Of a DNA stretch of 64,000 nt, positions 1-9,174 are shown one piece after another. Position 1 is the stretch's first letter, and every line of letters starts with the position of its first letter. The notes beneath the pieces are model-generated. The model was not told the DNA's origin and searched no databases. It saw only the letters and a list, made by a program, of their open reading frames with translations. This DNA comes from Pedobacter alluvionis (GTDB lineage Bacteria; Bacteroidota; Bacteroidia; Sphingobacteriales; Sphingobacteriaceae): positions 124,001 to 188,000 of the forward strand of contig NZ_RCCK01000012.1 of NCBI RefSeq assembly GCF_003664035.1, given 5' to 3'. Position numbers and translations under genes: made by a program.

Positions 1-2020
1 GAAAAAAGTGTATTATTTACCCATGCTGGCTTTTTTAGCCATTCTGGGTGCCTGCAATAACAAAAAAAATGCTGAAGAAAGCAGCGAAACCTTTTCAACG
101 GCCAATCCTTTTTATAAAGCAAGCGCACTTGCTTTTCAGGCTCCTGCCTTTGACAAAATAAAAAACGCCGATTTTAAACCGGCATTGGAAGAAGGGATGA
201 AGCAGCAAATGGATGAAATCCGGAAAATTGCAGATCAGAGCGATGTACCGAGCTTTGAAAATACCATCTTGGCCATCGAAAAAAGCGGACAACTATTGAG
301 CCGTACAAATATGGTTTTCAACCTGCTTACAGGCGCCAATACCAATCCTGAATTGCAAAAGGTTAAAGAAGAGGAAGCGCCTAAACTAACTGCAAATACT
401 GATGCCATTTACTTAAATACAAAACTTTTTAATCGGGTAGAAACTCTTTACAAAAAGAAAGATCGGCTGAAACTGGATGCCGAATCGTTACGCTTACTGG
501 AGTATTATTACCAAAAATTTGAATTGGCAGGAGCAAAGCTATCTGATGCTGACAAAGACAAGCTTAAAGTGCTTAATAAAGAAGAAGCAACTTTGGGCGC
601 GAAGTTTACTGCACAGTTACAGGCAGCGGGTAAAGGTTTAAAAAATACTACGCAACAGCCCGAATTGCAATCCACGACCGATCGTGCCAAGAGAGAAGAA
701 CTTTTTAAGAAATCATGGAACAGGGCAGAAAAAGGCGATGCAAACGATACCCGCAAAATAATTTCAAGAATTGCACAAATCCGTTCTGCTCAGGCGGCAT
801 TGCTTGGCTTTAAAAATTATGCAGCCTGGAAATTACAAAATCAGATGGCTAAAACACCTGAAGCAGTAGAAGATTTTTTTAGCAAAGTTATTCCTGCTGC
901 TACCGCGAAGGCAAAAAGTGAAGCGGCAGATATACAGGCCGTAATCGATCAGCAAAAAGGTGGCTTTAAACTAGAGCCATGGGATTGGGATTTTTATGCC
1001 GAACAAGTTCGTAAAGCAAAATTCGATCTGGATGAAAATGAAGTTAAACCTTATTTTGAGTTAAATAAGGTACTCATTAACGGTGTTTTTTATGCCGCCA
1101 CACAACTTTACGGTATTACTTTTAAGGAACGTAAAGATTTGCCTGTTTACCAGGAAGATGTTCGTGTTTTTGATGTGATGGACAAAGATGGAAAACAGTT
1201 AGGTCTGTTTTATTGCGATTACTATAAACGTGATAACAAAGATGGTGGTGCCTGGATGGATAATCTTGTTCCACAATCAAAGCTATTCGGCACGATACCG
1301 GTAATTTATAATGTCTGCAATTTTGCAAAACCCGAAGCGGGAAAACCAGCATTAATTAGTTTTGACGATGTTACCACCATGTTTCATGAATTTGGACACG
1401 GTTTACATGGTCTGTTTGCTAACCAGCAATATCCAAGTCTTTCGGGTGCGAACGTAGCACGCGATTATGTAGAATTTCCTTCTCAGTTTAATGAACATTG
1501 GGCTTCTGATCCTAAAATACTGAAGAATTATGCCCTTCACTATCAAACCGGAGCTCAGATGCCGCAGGCTTTGCTGGATAAAATTAAAAAGGCGAGTTCG
1601 TTTAACCAGGGGTATATTTTTACAGAAGCTTTGGCAGCGGCAGATCTGGATATGCAATGGCATACAATTTCTCCGGGTTCTCCATTGCAGGATGTAGATA
1701 AATTTGAAGCCGAGGCTTTAAAGAAAACCAATTTAAATTTATCGTATGTGCCGCCACGTTACCGCTCCAGCTATTTTTTGCATATCTGGAGTAATGGCTA
1801 CGCTGCAGGCTATTACGCTTACAGCTGGACTTCTATGCTGGAAAATGATGCCTTCTCGTGGTTTCAGGAGAATGGAGGATTAACCAGGGCAAATGGTCAG
1901 CGTTTTAGGGACATGATTCTGTCAAAAGGAAATACGGAAGATCTTGGCAAAATGTTTTTTAATTTCAGGGGACATAATCCTGATATTAAACCGATGCTTA
2001 AAAAGCGAGGACTGTTATAA
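1..2020 (+). CDS. M3 family zinc metallopeptidase (Dcp-like), lipoprotein, 5' end cut by window
   Basis: Peptidyl-dipeptidase/oligopeptidase of the thimet-Dcp family, expected to trim peptides in the periplasm. The zinc signature HEFGHGLH is seen about 460 codons in (H460, E461, H464, counting from the GTG at 8), with a downstream Glu in VEFPSQ (about 489) as the likely third ligand. The reading frame is open to base 2 (two Lys codons before the GTG), and the N terminus reads KK-VYYLPMLAFLAILGAC, a lipoprotein signal with lipobox LGAC. The true start is therefore probably an ATG just outside the window and only a residue or two is missing. Length of about 672 fits the family. An inverted repeat follows the stop. 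Family assignment is firm; substrate unknown. Confidence 0.93.
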   Translation, partial: KKVYYLPMLAFLAILGACNNKKNAEESSETFSTANPFYKASALAFQAPAFDKIKNADFKPALEEGMKQQMDEIRKIADQSDVPSFENTILAIEKSGQLLSRTNMVFNLLTGANTNPELQKVKEEEAPKLTANTDAIYLNTKLFNRVETLYKKKDRLKLDAESLRLLEYYYQKFELAGAKLSDADKDKLKVLNKEEATLGAKFTAQLQAAGKGLKNTTQQPELQSTTDRAKREELFKKSWNRAEKGDANDTRKIISRIAQIRSAQAALLGFKNYAAWKLQNQMAKTPEAVEDFFSKVIPAATAKAKSEAADIQAVIDQQKGGFKLEPWDWDFYAEQVRKAKFDLDENEVKPYFELNKVLINGVFYAATQLYGITFKERKDLPVYQEDVRVFDVMDKDGKQLGLFYCDYYKRDNKDGGAWMDNLVPQSKLFGTIPVIYNVCNFAKPEAGKPALISFDDVTTMFHEFGHGLHGLFANQQYPSLSGANVARDYVEFPSQFNEHWASDPKILKNYALHYQTGAQMPQALLDKIKKASSFNQGYIFTEALAAADLDMQWHTISPGSPLQDVDKFEAEALKKTNLNLSYVPPRYRSSYFLHIWSNGYAAGYYAYSWTSMLENDAFSWFQENGGLTRANGQRFRDMILSKGNTEDLGKMFFNFRGHNPDIKPMLKKRGLL

Positions 2021-2028
2021 AATAACAC

Positions 2029-2069
2029 TATAGTACAAAGGACAGTTAATAATTGGCCTTTGTACTATA
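2029..2069. terminator. 13-bp perfect inverted repeat after the M3 peptidase gene
   Basis: TATAGTACAAAGG (2029-2041) and its exact reverse complement (2057-2069) enclose a 15-nt loop between two convergent genes. No U-run follows, so it may be a bidirectional terminator or an mRNA 3'-end stabiliser. Confidence 0.55.
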
Positions 2070-2108
2070 ATGAATAATGCTTTAAATCCCATCTCTACCA
2101 ATAAACCG

Positions 2109-2579
2109 TTATTTACCCAAAAGAAACTGAATAGCTTTTTTTACATTACGGTCAACCGATTCTTCCGTTTTAATGTTGGCAATATAACGTATAATTTCTT
2201 TCTGTAAATAACGGGCAAGACCATCAAATATATCTTTGGCCTGTTTATTTTCCGTTAAGGCCTTTACCAGTTTAGGATTGATAATAATTGTCCGTTCTTC
2301 AGTATCAAATTCAATTTCGAAAGTTGCGGTGTCGCCAATATCTTTTCCGGCTGCTTTTCGCATGGGTGTATTTAAGTACAAACGCCAATCTCCGGCATAT
2401 TTAACCAGGGTTTGTTTAAACTCATGTCCATCAATTTTCATTGTAATGGGTAATTGGCCCTTGTTTTTTCCTGCTTGATGAAAAATATAGTTTAATGCTT
2501 CTTCTGGTACAAATACAAAAGGGTTGATGCCTATAACTTTAATCTCAGCCTTAAAAGCTTTCGGTTTTTTGATATCCAT
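2109..2579 (-). CDS. DUF1905 / YdeI-OmdA-type protein
   Basis: A 156-residue cytosolic protein with an N-terminal DUF1905-like beta barrel (about 5-95: FKAEIKVIG, FVFVPEEA, GDWRLYLNTPMRKAAG, VGDTATFEIEFD-type strands) and a C-terminal helical OmdA/YdeI tail (about 105-155: ALTENKQAKDIFDGLARYLQKEIIRYI). This arrangement is common in Bacteroidota and Actinobacteria. Biochemical function is unknown. It converges with the M3 peptidase gene and stands alone. The ATG at 2579 is the only good start. Confident in the family, not in a role. Confidence 0.85.
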   Translation of the reverse strand: MDIKKPKAFKAEIKVIGINPFVFVPEEALNYIFHQAGKNKGQLPITMKIDGHEFKQTLVKYAGDWRLYLNTPMRKAAGKDIGDTATFEIEFDTEERTIIINPKLVKALTENKQAKDIFDGLARYLQKEIIRYIANIKTEESVDRNVKKAIQFLLGK

Positions 2580-2640
2580 TACTTAAAGATATTGCCTTTC
2601 ATTAAAAATCCATAACCATATCAATAAATCTGTTCTCTGT

Positions 2641-2702
2641 TACTGCGCTAAACACTCGTCGCCAACCGCTATGCGCCTTTCGCTGTCCGCTTTCCGCAAA
2701 AA
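2641..2702. repeat. degenerate GC-word spacer repeat
   Basis: An otherwise AT-rich spacer contains a run of related words (ctgcgctaaacactc, gtcgccaaccgctatgcgcc, tttcgctgtccgc). Similar gcg/ccg word runs recur near 10803-10835, 42705-42735, 43816-43845 and 46461-46505. No coding potential. Confidence 0.4.
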
Positions 2703-2752
2703 CTCAAAACCAAATTCCATTTTCTATTGTAGTTTATATAAAATCTAAAAAT

Positions 2753-3307
2753 ATGGCAACATCACAAGAAGGAAGTACGAACAATACTCAGGAAGAAAAT
2801 AACATTAAAGATCTGGGTGGCAAAGCAGCCATTGAAAAACTGAGGGAGTTGGCAGAAAAAGCTGAAAGTTGTTTTTTCTGCACCAATATTAAAACAGGTA
2901 TACCATTATCTGTAAGGCCAATGGCTATTCAGCAGGTGGATGATGAAGGTAATATCTGGTTCATGAGCATGAAAGACAGTCATAAAAATGATGAAATCTC
3001 TGCCGATCCATTTACACATTTGCTGTTTCAGGCAGGTGCCCATTCAGGTTTTGTAAATATTTATGGTATTTCTGAAATCAGCAGGGATCAGGCGAAAATC
3101 GATGAACTTTGGAGTCCGTTTATTAAGACCTGGTTTCAGGGTGGGAAAGACGACCCGAATATTACACTGATTAAAGTAATCCCATCAGAAGGATACTATT
3201 GGGATACCAAACATGGTACTGCGGTTGCATTTTTGAAAATGGCTGCATCCGTAATTACAGGGAAAACAATGGATGATTCAGTAGAGGGAACTCTGGAGGT
3301 GGATTAA
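2753..3307 (+). CDS. pyridoxamine 5'-phosphate oxidase-like general stress protein
   Basis: A 184-residue protein of the split-barrel FMN-binding superfamily, closest in organisation to general stress protein 26 / Pyridox_oxase_2 proteins. After a hydrophilic N-terminal tail (1-20) come helix KAAIEKLRELAEKAESCFF, the barrel strands (PLSVRPMAIQQVDDEGNIWFMSMKDSHK) and the conserved late block YYWDTKHGTAVAFLKM. Members usually bind FMN or F420 and act on oxidised cofactors or reactive species; the substrate here cannot be told. It is monocistronic, preceded by an AT-rich stretch and followed by a long hairpin repeat at 3317-3388. Confidence 0.88.
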   Translation: MATSQEGSTNNTQEENNIKDLGGKAAIEKLRELAEKAESCFFCTNIKTGIPLSVRPMAIQQVDDEGNIWFMSMKDSHKNDEISADPFTHLLFQAGAHSGFVNIYGISEISRDQAKIDELWSPFIKTWFQGGKDDPNITLIKVIPSEGYYWDTKHGTAVAFLKMAASVITGKTMDDSVEGTLEVD

Positions 3308-3316
3308 TAACCAGCG

Positions 3317-3388
3317 CGTCATGCTGAATTTATTTCAGCATTTGATAGGCCCTGAAATAAATCCGATAACTATCGGATCAGGGTGACG
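3317..3388. repeat. long imperfect hairpin repeat (CGTCA...TGACG type)
   Basis: The spacer reads cgtcatgctgaatttatttc...gaaataaatccgataactatcggat...tgacg, with an outer CGTCA/TGACG pair, a middle TTTATTTC/GAAATAAA pair and an inner palindrome ATCCGATAACTATCGGAT. A diverged relative lies at 52834-52913. It may serve as a transcript end for the stress gene. Confidence 0.65.
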
Positions 3389-3396
3389 GTCATATT

Positions 3397-3609
3397 TTAC
3401 TTATCTCCTAAATAATCGAATCCTTCAAATTCTTCTCTCTGAGCTCTTTTGCTTAAGATATCTTCTTCTTCAGCTTTCACTCTTGAGAAAAATAAGGCTT
3501 CTGCCTGGATTCTTTTTATTAATTGACGTACCAGCGTTAAATCAAAAGCATCTTTGCTTAATTTAATGCAGTATTCTCTTTCGTTGATTTCTAAACTTGA
3601 CGTATTCAT
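3397..3609 (-). CDS. conserved-looking small hypothetical protein, 70 aa
   Basis: Charged 70-residue protein, MNTSSLEINEREYCIKLSKD at the N terminus, then a helical middle (LTLVRQLIKRIQAEALFFSR) and an acidic tail ending FEGFDYLGDK. I do not recognise a named family. It resembles small single-helix or antitoxin-like proteins of this family of bacteria, but no partner toxin is adjacent. It lies downstream of lysS on the same strand, separated by the lysS terminator at 3648-3682, so it should have its own promoter. Length, codon use and lack of overlap support a real gene. Confidence 0.7.
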   Translation of the reverse strand: MNTSSLEINEREYCIKLSKDAFDLTLVRQLIKRIQAEALFFSRVKAEEEDILSKRAQREEFEGFDYLGDK

Positions 3610-3647
3610 ATCGCAATGATTTTAATGATCGATTGCTGTAAATATAG

Positions 3648-3682
3648 AAAAGGCTTGCTAAACATTTGTTAGCAAGCCTTTT
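3648..3682 (-). terminator. lysS terminator
   Basis: A 14-bp perfect stem, AAAAGGCTTGCTAA paired with TTAGCAAGCCTTTT, with a 7-nt loop. Read on the minus strand it ends in TTTTCTAT, 64 nt after the lysS stop. Confidence 0.85.
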
Positions 3683-3745
3683 AAGTTTATGTTATGTTTA
3701 TGTTAAAATCCGGTCTTGTGTTTTGCCGTTAGATTAACAAATTAA

Positions 3746-5455
3746 TTATTTATGCGATAGAAATAAGCCATCATCTGTTTTGGCAACTTTCAAGATTCCT
3801 TTTGCTGTTAAAGCCTTTAAAGTGGTATCCCATTTCTTGTTGCTCCAATCGGCTAGCTTTCCTTTTACTTCAGTTAACAAATATTGTTCGCCTTCCGAAA
3901 CCAATGAATATAATTCTGTTTCTTCTGGTGTCATTTCTATTTTCTTTTTCTCCGGGCGCATCTGCGGGAAGAATAAAACTTCCTGGATGGTACTTTGATT
4001 GGTCATTAACATCACGATACGATCGATACCAAAACCTAAACCTGAGGTAGGAGGCATACCATATTCTAAAGCACGAACAAAGTCATCATCCATTGCCATT
4101 GCTTCGGCATCACCACGATCAGCAAGTTTCAACTGATCTTCAAAACGTTCTTTTTGATCAATTGGATCATTCAGTTCTGAATACGCATTTCCGATTTCTT
4201 TACCATTCACAAATATTTCGAAACGCTCTACCAATCCTTCTGCAGTACGGTGTTTTTTAGCCAACGGTGTCATTTCGATCGGGTAATCTGTAATGAATGT
4301 AGGCTGGATTAAATTGGCTTCTACCTTATCACTGAAAATTTCATCTACTAATTTACCGCGGCCCATTGTAGAATCGGTTTCGATGCCTAATGATGCACAG
4401 GTTTGCAAAAGTTCCTCTTCAGTCATTTTCGAAACATCAATTCCTGTATATTTTTGGATCGATTCGTACATGGTCAGTTTTTCGTATGGTCCTTCGAAAT
4501 TGATATCGTTTTCACCAACTTTAACTACTGCCGAACCATTGGTTGCAATGGCTACTTTTTCCAAACATTCTTCAACCATAGCCATCATCCAGATATAATC
4601 TTTATAGGCTACATAAATTTCCATAGAAGTATACTCTGGATTATGTGTGCGGTCCATTCCTTCGTTGCGGAACATTTTACCGAACTCATAAACGCCATCA
4701 AAACCTGCAACGATCAATCTTTTTAGATAAAGCTCATTTGCAATACGCAAATAAAGTGGCATATCTAAAGTATTGTGGTGTGTGGCAAACGGACGTGCAG
4801 CAGCGCCGCCGTGAATAGGCTGTAGTATAGGAGTTTCTACTTCCATCCAACCCTGGTTATCAAAATAATTGCGCATGGTGTTAATCACCTTGCTGCGTTT
4901 AATGAAGATCTGTTTAAAATCAGGGTTTACCGTTAAATCTACATAACGCATGCGGTAACGTAGTTCCGGATTAGTAAATCCATCATATACGTTTCCTTCA
5001 TCATCACGTTTAACAATTGGTAGCGGACGTAGTGACTTAGAAAGTACCTTAAACTCAGTAACGTGTACAGAAATTTCGCCTGTTTGTGTAGTAAATACGT
5101 ATCCTTTAATCCCAATGAAATCGCCGATATCTAAAAGTTTTTTAAATACGGTGTTGTATAGCGTTTTATCATCGCCCGGACAAAGTTCATCACGCTTTAA
5201 GTAGATCTGGATTCTACCGGTAGAATCCTGTAACTCTGTAAAAGAGGCAGCACCCATAATATTGCGGCTCATAATTCTACCTGCTAATACTACCGTCTTG
5301 TATGCTGTCTTATCTGCTTCATAATTAGCTAATATATCTGCAGCATATGCATTTACTTCATATGCTTCGGCAGGATAAGGCTCAATGCCCAGTGCACGTA
5401 ATTGTTTTAGCGACTCACGTCGTAATACTTCTTGTTCTGATAATCCTATACTCAT
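3746..5455 (-). CDS. lysS: lysyl-tRNA synthetase, class II
   Basis: Charges tRNA-Lys with lysine. An N-terminal OB-fold anticodon domain (about 55-170: VVLAGRIMSRNIMGAASFTE) precedes the class II core with motif 2 (FRNEGMDRTHNPEYTSMEIY) and motif 3 (GLGFGIDRIVML, about 472-483). After motif 3 there is an extra tail of about 64 residues typical of Bacteroidota LysS and absent from the 505-residue E. coli enzyme. I chose ATG 5455 (MSIGLSEQEVLRR) over an in-frame TTG 18 bases upstream because it matches the usual family start. Single gene with a good terminator and a candidate promoter at 5616-5624. Confidence 0.97.
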   Translation of the reverse strand: MSIGLSEQEVLRRESLKQLRALGIEPYPAEAYEVNAYAADILANYEADKTAYKTVVLAGRIMSRNIMGAASFTELQDSTGRIQIYLKRDELCPGDDKTLYNTVFKKLLDIGDFIGIKGYVFTTQTGEISVHVTEFKVLSKSLRPLPIVKRDDEGNVYDGFTNPELRYRMRYVDLTVNPDFKQIFIKRSKVINTMRNYFDNQGWMEVETPILQPIHGGAAARPFATHHNTLDMPLYLRIANELYLKRLIVAGFDGVYEFGKMFRNEGMDRTHNPEYTSMEIYVAYKDYIWMMAMVEECLEKVAIATNGSAVVKVGENDINFEGPYEKLTMYESIQKYTGIDVSKMTEEELLQTCASLGIETDSTMGRGKLVDEIFSDKVEANLIQPTFITDYPIEMTPLAKKHRTAEGLVERFEIFVNGKEIGNAYSELNDPIDQKERFEDQLKLADRGDAEAMAMDDDFVRALEYGMPPTSGLGFGIDRIVMLMTNQSTIQEVLFFPQMRPEKKKIEMTPEETELYSLVSEGEQYLLTEVKGKLADWSNKKWDTTLKALTAKGILKVAKTDDGLFLSHK

Positions 5456-5615
5456 TTCAGGTATTTTTTGCAAAATAATAATTTTGCATTTTTTGTTATT
5501 GTTAAATTTTGGTGCTTTAATGAAAAGGGAATAATTAGCTGATTAAATTTTGAATTTATATTGAAAAAAAATCAATTTTCAGTACTAATTAGCTATCCAT
5601 TTAAAACAGATGGTT

Positions 5616-5624
5616 GCAAAGATA
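5616..5624 (-). promoter_or_regulatory. candidate -7 element for lysS
   Basis: TATCTTTGC on the minus strand matches the Bacteroidota -7 consensus TAnnTTTG. The -33 TTG is not clear. It implies a leader of about 155 nt before lysS. Confidence 0.5.
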
Positions 5625-5734
5625 AGAAAGCTATTGTAATTACTAAATGCTTTATTAGATATAACACCTTATTTGACAACGTTAAAATCCAATAAGATAA
5701 ATAATGAAAGGTAGGAAGCTTTGTCTATAATGTT

Positions 5735-6061
5735 TTATTCCAGATCAATTAACGGATCCCAGAATACTTTTTTAAGGTTTTGAACTTTAAGGTTTTTAAT
5801 TTCCACGCCTTCGCGTTCGAGGAGTTCCTGCCTTTTTGCTGTAGATGATGGGTCGCCGCTCAGTAAGCCGTTGCTGCTAATTACCCTATAATAAGGCACA
5901 GGAGGCTGTGCTGCCCCGCAAGCGCCAATGGCTCTGGCAACCATTCTTGATAGATTAGGCGTACCAATGGCTTTTGCAATTGCACCGTAAGAAGTTACCC
6001 TGCCTTTTGGTATTTCTCTGGCTAAATCCCAAACCTGCTCAAAAAATAAATCGTGTTTCAT
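5735..6061 (-). CDS. MGMT-family alkyltransferase-like protein without the acceptor Cys
   Basis: A 108-residue protein with only the DNA-binding winged-helix half of O6-alkylguanine transferases: GRVTSYGAIAKAIG, SRMVARAIG and NGLLSG are present. Where active enzymes have PCHRV this protein reads PYYRV (Y57 in place of the alkyl-accepting Cys, Y58 in place of His). It should therefore bind but not repair O6-alkylguanine, like Atl1/eATL proteins that flag lesions for nucleotide excision repair; ATLs usually have Trp or Ala at the Cys position. Stand-alone gene; its start lies divergent from the DUF2461 gene. Confidence 0.88.
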   Translation of the reverse strand: MKHDLFFEQVWDLAREIPKGRVTSYGAIAKAIGTPNLSRMVARAIGACGAAQPPVPYYRVISSNGLLSGDPSSTAKRQELLEREGVEIKNLKVQNLKKVFWDPLIDLE

Positions 6062-6171
6062 CGTTTATGGCAAATGATAGGTAAAGCTAATAAATAAATC
6101 TCTTTATAAATTTAATAGGGTTTCATCAGGTAAATTTTTTGAACGATATGAATTTAGTCTTTTACAGATGG

Positions 6172-6179
6172 TATCTTTG
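6172..6179 (+). promoter_or_regulatory. -7 element for the DUF2461 gene
   Basis: TATCTTTG, an exact TAnnTTTG match, 30 nt before the ATG at 6210. No well-spaced TTG is seen upstream. Confidence 0.6.
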
Positions 6180-6209
6180 TTTGGAGTGATTTAGCCTATT
6201 TTAAAAACG

Positions 6210-6899
6210 ATGCCCGATATAAAACAAATACCACCTTCCAGTTTTGAGTTTTTAAGCTTATTGAAAAATAACAATGAACGCGAGTGGTTTAATGACCATA
6301 AAACAGCCTATCAAAAAGAACTGGCATACGTAGAATCTTTTGCACAGGATTTATTAGACCTTATGAATACCCATGACGTAATCGAAACACCGTCTGGCAA
6401 GAAAAGTTTATACCGGATTTATCGCGATACGCGTTTCTCAAATGATAAAACACCTTATAAAACACACTGGAGCGGAAGTTTTAAACGGGCAGGCAAACAA
6501 AGAAGGGGTGGCTACTATTTTCATATCGAACCAGGTAATAGTTTTGTAGCCGGTGGCTTTTTCGGGCCTTCTCCTCAGGATTTAAAACTGATAAGGGAAA
6601 ATATAGCTTTTGATGCCCAGCCCTTAAGAGATATATTAAATGATAAAACTTTTATTGCTTCCTTCGAGACATTGAAAGGCGAACAATTAAAGACTGCTCC
6701 AAAAGGTTTTGATGGAGATCATCAGGACATCGATCTGTTGCGTTATAAACAATTTTTATTAATTCATCATTTCACTGATCAGGAAGTTTTAAGTAAAGAT
6801 TACTTAGCGTATTGTAATCAGGAATTTAAAAATATGCGTCCTTTCTTTGATTATATGAGCGAAATATTAACAACCGATGCAAACGGCATGGATCTGTAA
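6210..6899 (+). CDS. DUF2461 family protein
   Basis: A 229-residue protein of the widespread DUF2461 (TIGR02453) family. Diagnostic segments are FEFLSLLKNNNEREWFNDHK near the N terminus, then IYRDTRFSNDKTPYKTHW and GGYYFHIEPGNSFVAGGFFGP. The enzymatic role of the family is not established. The gene is monocistronic with its own promoter, divergent from the ATL gene and convergent with the acyl-CoA ligase gene. High confidence for the family only. Confidence 0.93.
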   Translation: MPDIKQIPPSSFEFLSLLKNNNEREWFNDHKTAYQKELAYVESFAQDLLDLMNTHDVIETPSGKKSLYRIYRDTRFSNDKTPYKTHWSGSFKRAGKQRRGGYYFHIEPGNSFVAGGFFGPSPQDLKLIRENIAFDAQPLRDILNDKTFIASFETLKGEQLKTAPKGFDGDHQDIDLLRYKQFLLIHHFTDQEVLSKDYLAYCNQEFKNMRPFFDYMSEILTTDANGMDL

Positions 6900-6962
6900 C
6901 TGATATAAAGCTTTACAAAATGAATGGCCACGATTACAATTTGTAATAATGGCCCTTTTTAA

Positions 6963-8879
6963 TTATGATTCGGCTTCTATACCTTCCTCATACATTTCGT
7001 TAATCGCTTCTGCATATTTCTTTTCTACAATGCGGCGCTTCACTTTCATGGTAGGCGTAATTTCACCTTCATCTATATTGAAAGGATTCCGTTTGATCTT
7101 AAAGTTTTTTATGCGCTCAAATTTAGCCAGTTCGCCAGAGATTTTCTTGATATCCTGCTCCATCCAATTTATAATTTCCTGATCGCGGATAAATGGATCA
7201 GCCTCCTCAAAAAACGATGGTTTAAGCTTAAAGGTTTCCTCTAAGGTTTCCCTGTTAGGAATAATGATTGCTGTAATAAATTCACGTTTATCTCCGATTA
7301 AGAAAAGCTGATCAATTTTAGGGCTTTTTAGGTAAATATTTTCTACCGGAGTTGGGTAAACATTCTTGCCATAAGCATTTACGATCATGTTTTTTAAACG
7401 GTCGGTAATCTGCAGGTTACCTTTATAAAAGCGGCCAATGTCTCCGGTGTGGAACCACATATCTTTATCTATCGCTTCGGCTGTTTCTACTGGTTTGTTA
7501 AAGTAACCTTTCATCACACAATGGCCGCGAACAATTACTTCGCCTTCGGCGCATTCAAATTCTTCGTTAAAAGTGTTGTGTGTTTGGATGCTCAGCATTG
7601 CTTTGCTTTCTACATCTTGTATGCCTACTTCAATGCCAGGAATCACTCGACCAACGGTGCCATAAACCTGTCTGTGGTATTCGGTTACTGACATTACCGG
7701 CGAAGTTTCCGTTAAACCAAAACCTTCTAATATTTTAATGCCCAGATCGCCAAAAAACTCACCCACATTTTTAGGTAGGGCGGCTCCGCCAGAAATCATA
7801 AATTTTAACCGGCCACCAGTTTTTTCTTTAATTTTACTGAAAACCAATTTCTCTGCGATTCCCTTTTTGGCTGACAAAATGAAACCAGGATTTTGTCCGG
7901 CCTCTTTTGCTAAACGGTATTTATTGCCTGTTTCAAGCGCCCAGGTAAATATTTTTGCTTTTGTACCTCCGCCTGCAGTTCCTCCTTTAATCGCTTTATC
8001 ATGTATCCGCTCCAATAAACGCGGAACGCAACTCATCACGGTAGGGCGAACTTCTCCCATATTCTTGGCCAATAACTCTAAACTTTGTGCGAAAGCAATT
8101 TTACAGCCTTGTGCGCAGCAAACATGGTAAGTTGCTGTACGTTCGAATACATGCGATAGTGGCAGAAAGGAAAGGAAAGTTTCTGTTTGATCAATTACCG
8201 GGATTTGTTGTAAACAAACCTCCACATTCTTAACAAAGTTGTAATGGGTAAGCATTACGCCTTTCGGAGTTCCTGTTGTTCCAGAAGTATAAATTAAAGA
8301 AGAAACATCTTCAGGTAAAACCAGACTTCTACATTGTTCTATTTCTGCTTTTTCGGCAGCCGTAACCTGATGTTTTAGTGCAAGAATATCTGAAAAAGCA
8401 ATTACTTCTACATTAACATCTGCAGGGATAGTAACCTTTTCGAAATCTTTAAAAGCTGGTATAATATATTTTAATTCTTTACAATTAGCCGCGACTTTTA
8501 AAACCTTACGGTAAAGAAAATTATTTCCAACAAGAATAGCTTTTATGCCAGAGTCGTTAAGAATATAGGCTACTTCCTGCTCAGAAAGTGTAGGATAAAT
8601 AGATACGTTAATTACACCAATTTGCTGGATTCCCTGATCATAATATACATATTCAGGAGAATTCTCAATCATTAAGCCTAAACGATCGCCTTTTTTTATC
8701 CCTTTTTCCAGGAAGAATGCAGAAACAGCATCAGCTCTTTTTAAGGTATCTTCATAAGAAATTTCAGCCCACTCTGCGCCTTGTTTATGGATTAAAAAAG
8801 TGTCCTGAGGCTTGTGAATATTTTTAACAACATTCCGCAACAAAGTAGGAACTGTTGAAAATTCGTTTATTAATGGCAT
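6963..8879 (-). CDS. long-chain fatty acid-CoA ligase (AMP-forming)
   Basis: Activates free fatty acids to acyl-CoA via acyl-adenylate, for beta-oxidation or lipid remodelling. The 638-residue protein has the P-loop-like AMP signature YTSGTTGTPKGVMLTHYN (about 194-211), the GFGLTETSP core, the WFHTGDIGR hinge motif and the late Lys region (LKNMIVNAYGKNVYPTPVEN). Length and the presence of a long insertion match the FadD15/bacterial ACSL type rather than E. coli FadD. The ATG at 8879 gives the usual N terminus. Alone on its strand; no fatty acid genes adjoin it. Confidence 0.95.
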   Translation of the reverse strand: MPLINEFSTVPTLLRNVVKNIHKPQDTFLIHKQGAEWAEISYEDTLKRADAVSAFFLEKGIKKGDRLGLMIENSPEYVYYDQGIQQIGVINVSIYPTLSEQEVAYILNDSGIKAILVGNNFLYRKVLKVAANCKELKYIIPAFKDFEKVTIPADVNVEVIAFSDILALKHQVTAAEKAEIEQCRSLVLPEDVSSLIYTSGTTGTPKGVMLTHYNFVKNVEVCLQQIPVIDQTETFLSFLPLSHVFERTATYHVCCAQGCKIAFAQSLELLAKNMGEVRPTVMSCVPRLLERIHDKAIKGGTAGGGTKAKIFTWALETGNKYRLAKEAGQNPGFILSAKKGIAEKLVFSKIKEKTGGRLKFMISGGAALPKNVGEFFGDLGIKILEGFGLTETSPVMSVTEYHRQVYGTVGRVIPGIEVGIQDVESKAMLSIQTHNTFNEEFECAEGEVIVRGHCVMKGYFNKPVETAEAIDKDMWFHTGDIGRFYKGNLQITDRLKNMIVNAYGKNVYPTPVENIYLKSPKIDQLFLIGDKREFITAIIIPNRETLEETFKLKPSFFEEADPFIRDQEIINWMEQDIKKISGELAKFERIKNFKIKRNPFNIDEGEITPTMKVKRRIVEKKYAEAINEMYEEGIEAES

Positions 8880-9174
8880 GCTCGTAATCTGAATGTTCGT
8901 TATTTTAACAATTATAATACTTTTAGCTTTAATAATAGCAACAGTGTGATAAACCTATTCTAAAATTAAATAAAAAATATAAAATTTAAGCGACTACAAA
9001 AAGACCGTAAAAAAAAAGGACAGCAGTTTAGTTTAAAAATTAATGGAAATACCTGGTTTTAGGTAGATCTATATAGTGGTTTATCGTTATTTTAATCTAT
9101 TTGAGCTAAATTACTGGATATTGGCACTACAGTTGCAATTGGGCATTTTAAAACTTAGAATTAAAATTTGCATG

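Noticed and set aside
4293..4726. Plus-strand ORFs across lysS.
   Set aside because: Shadow frames opposite conserved aminoacyl-tRNA synthetase motifs.
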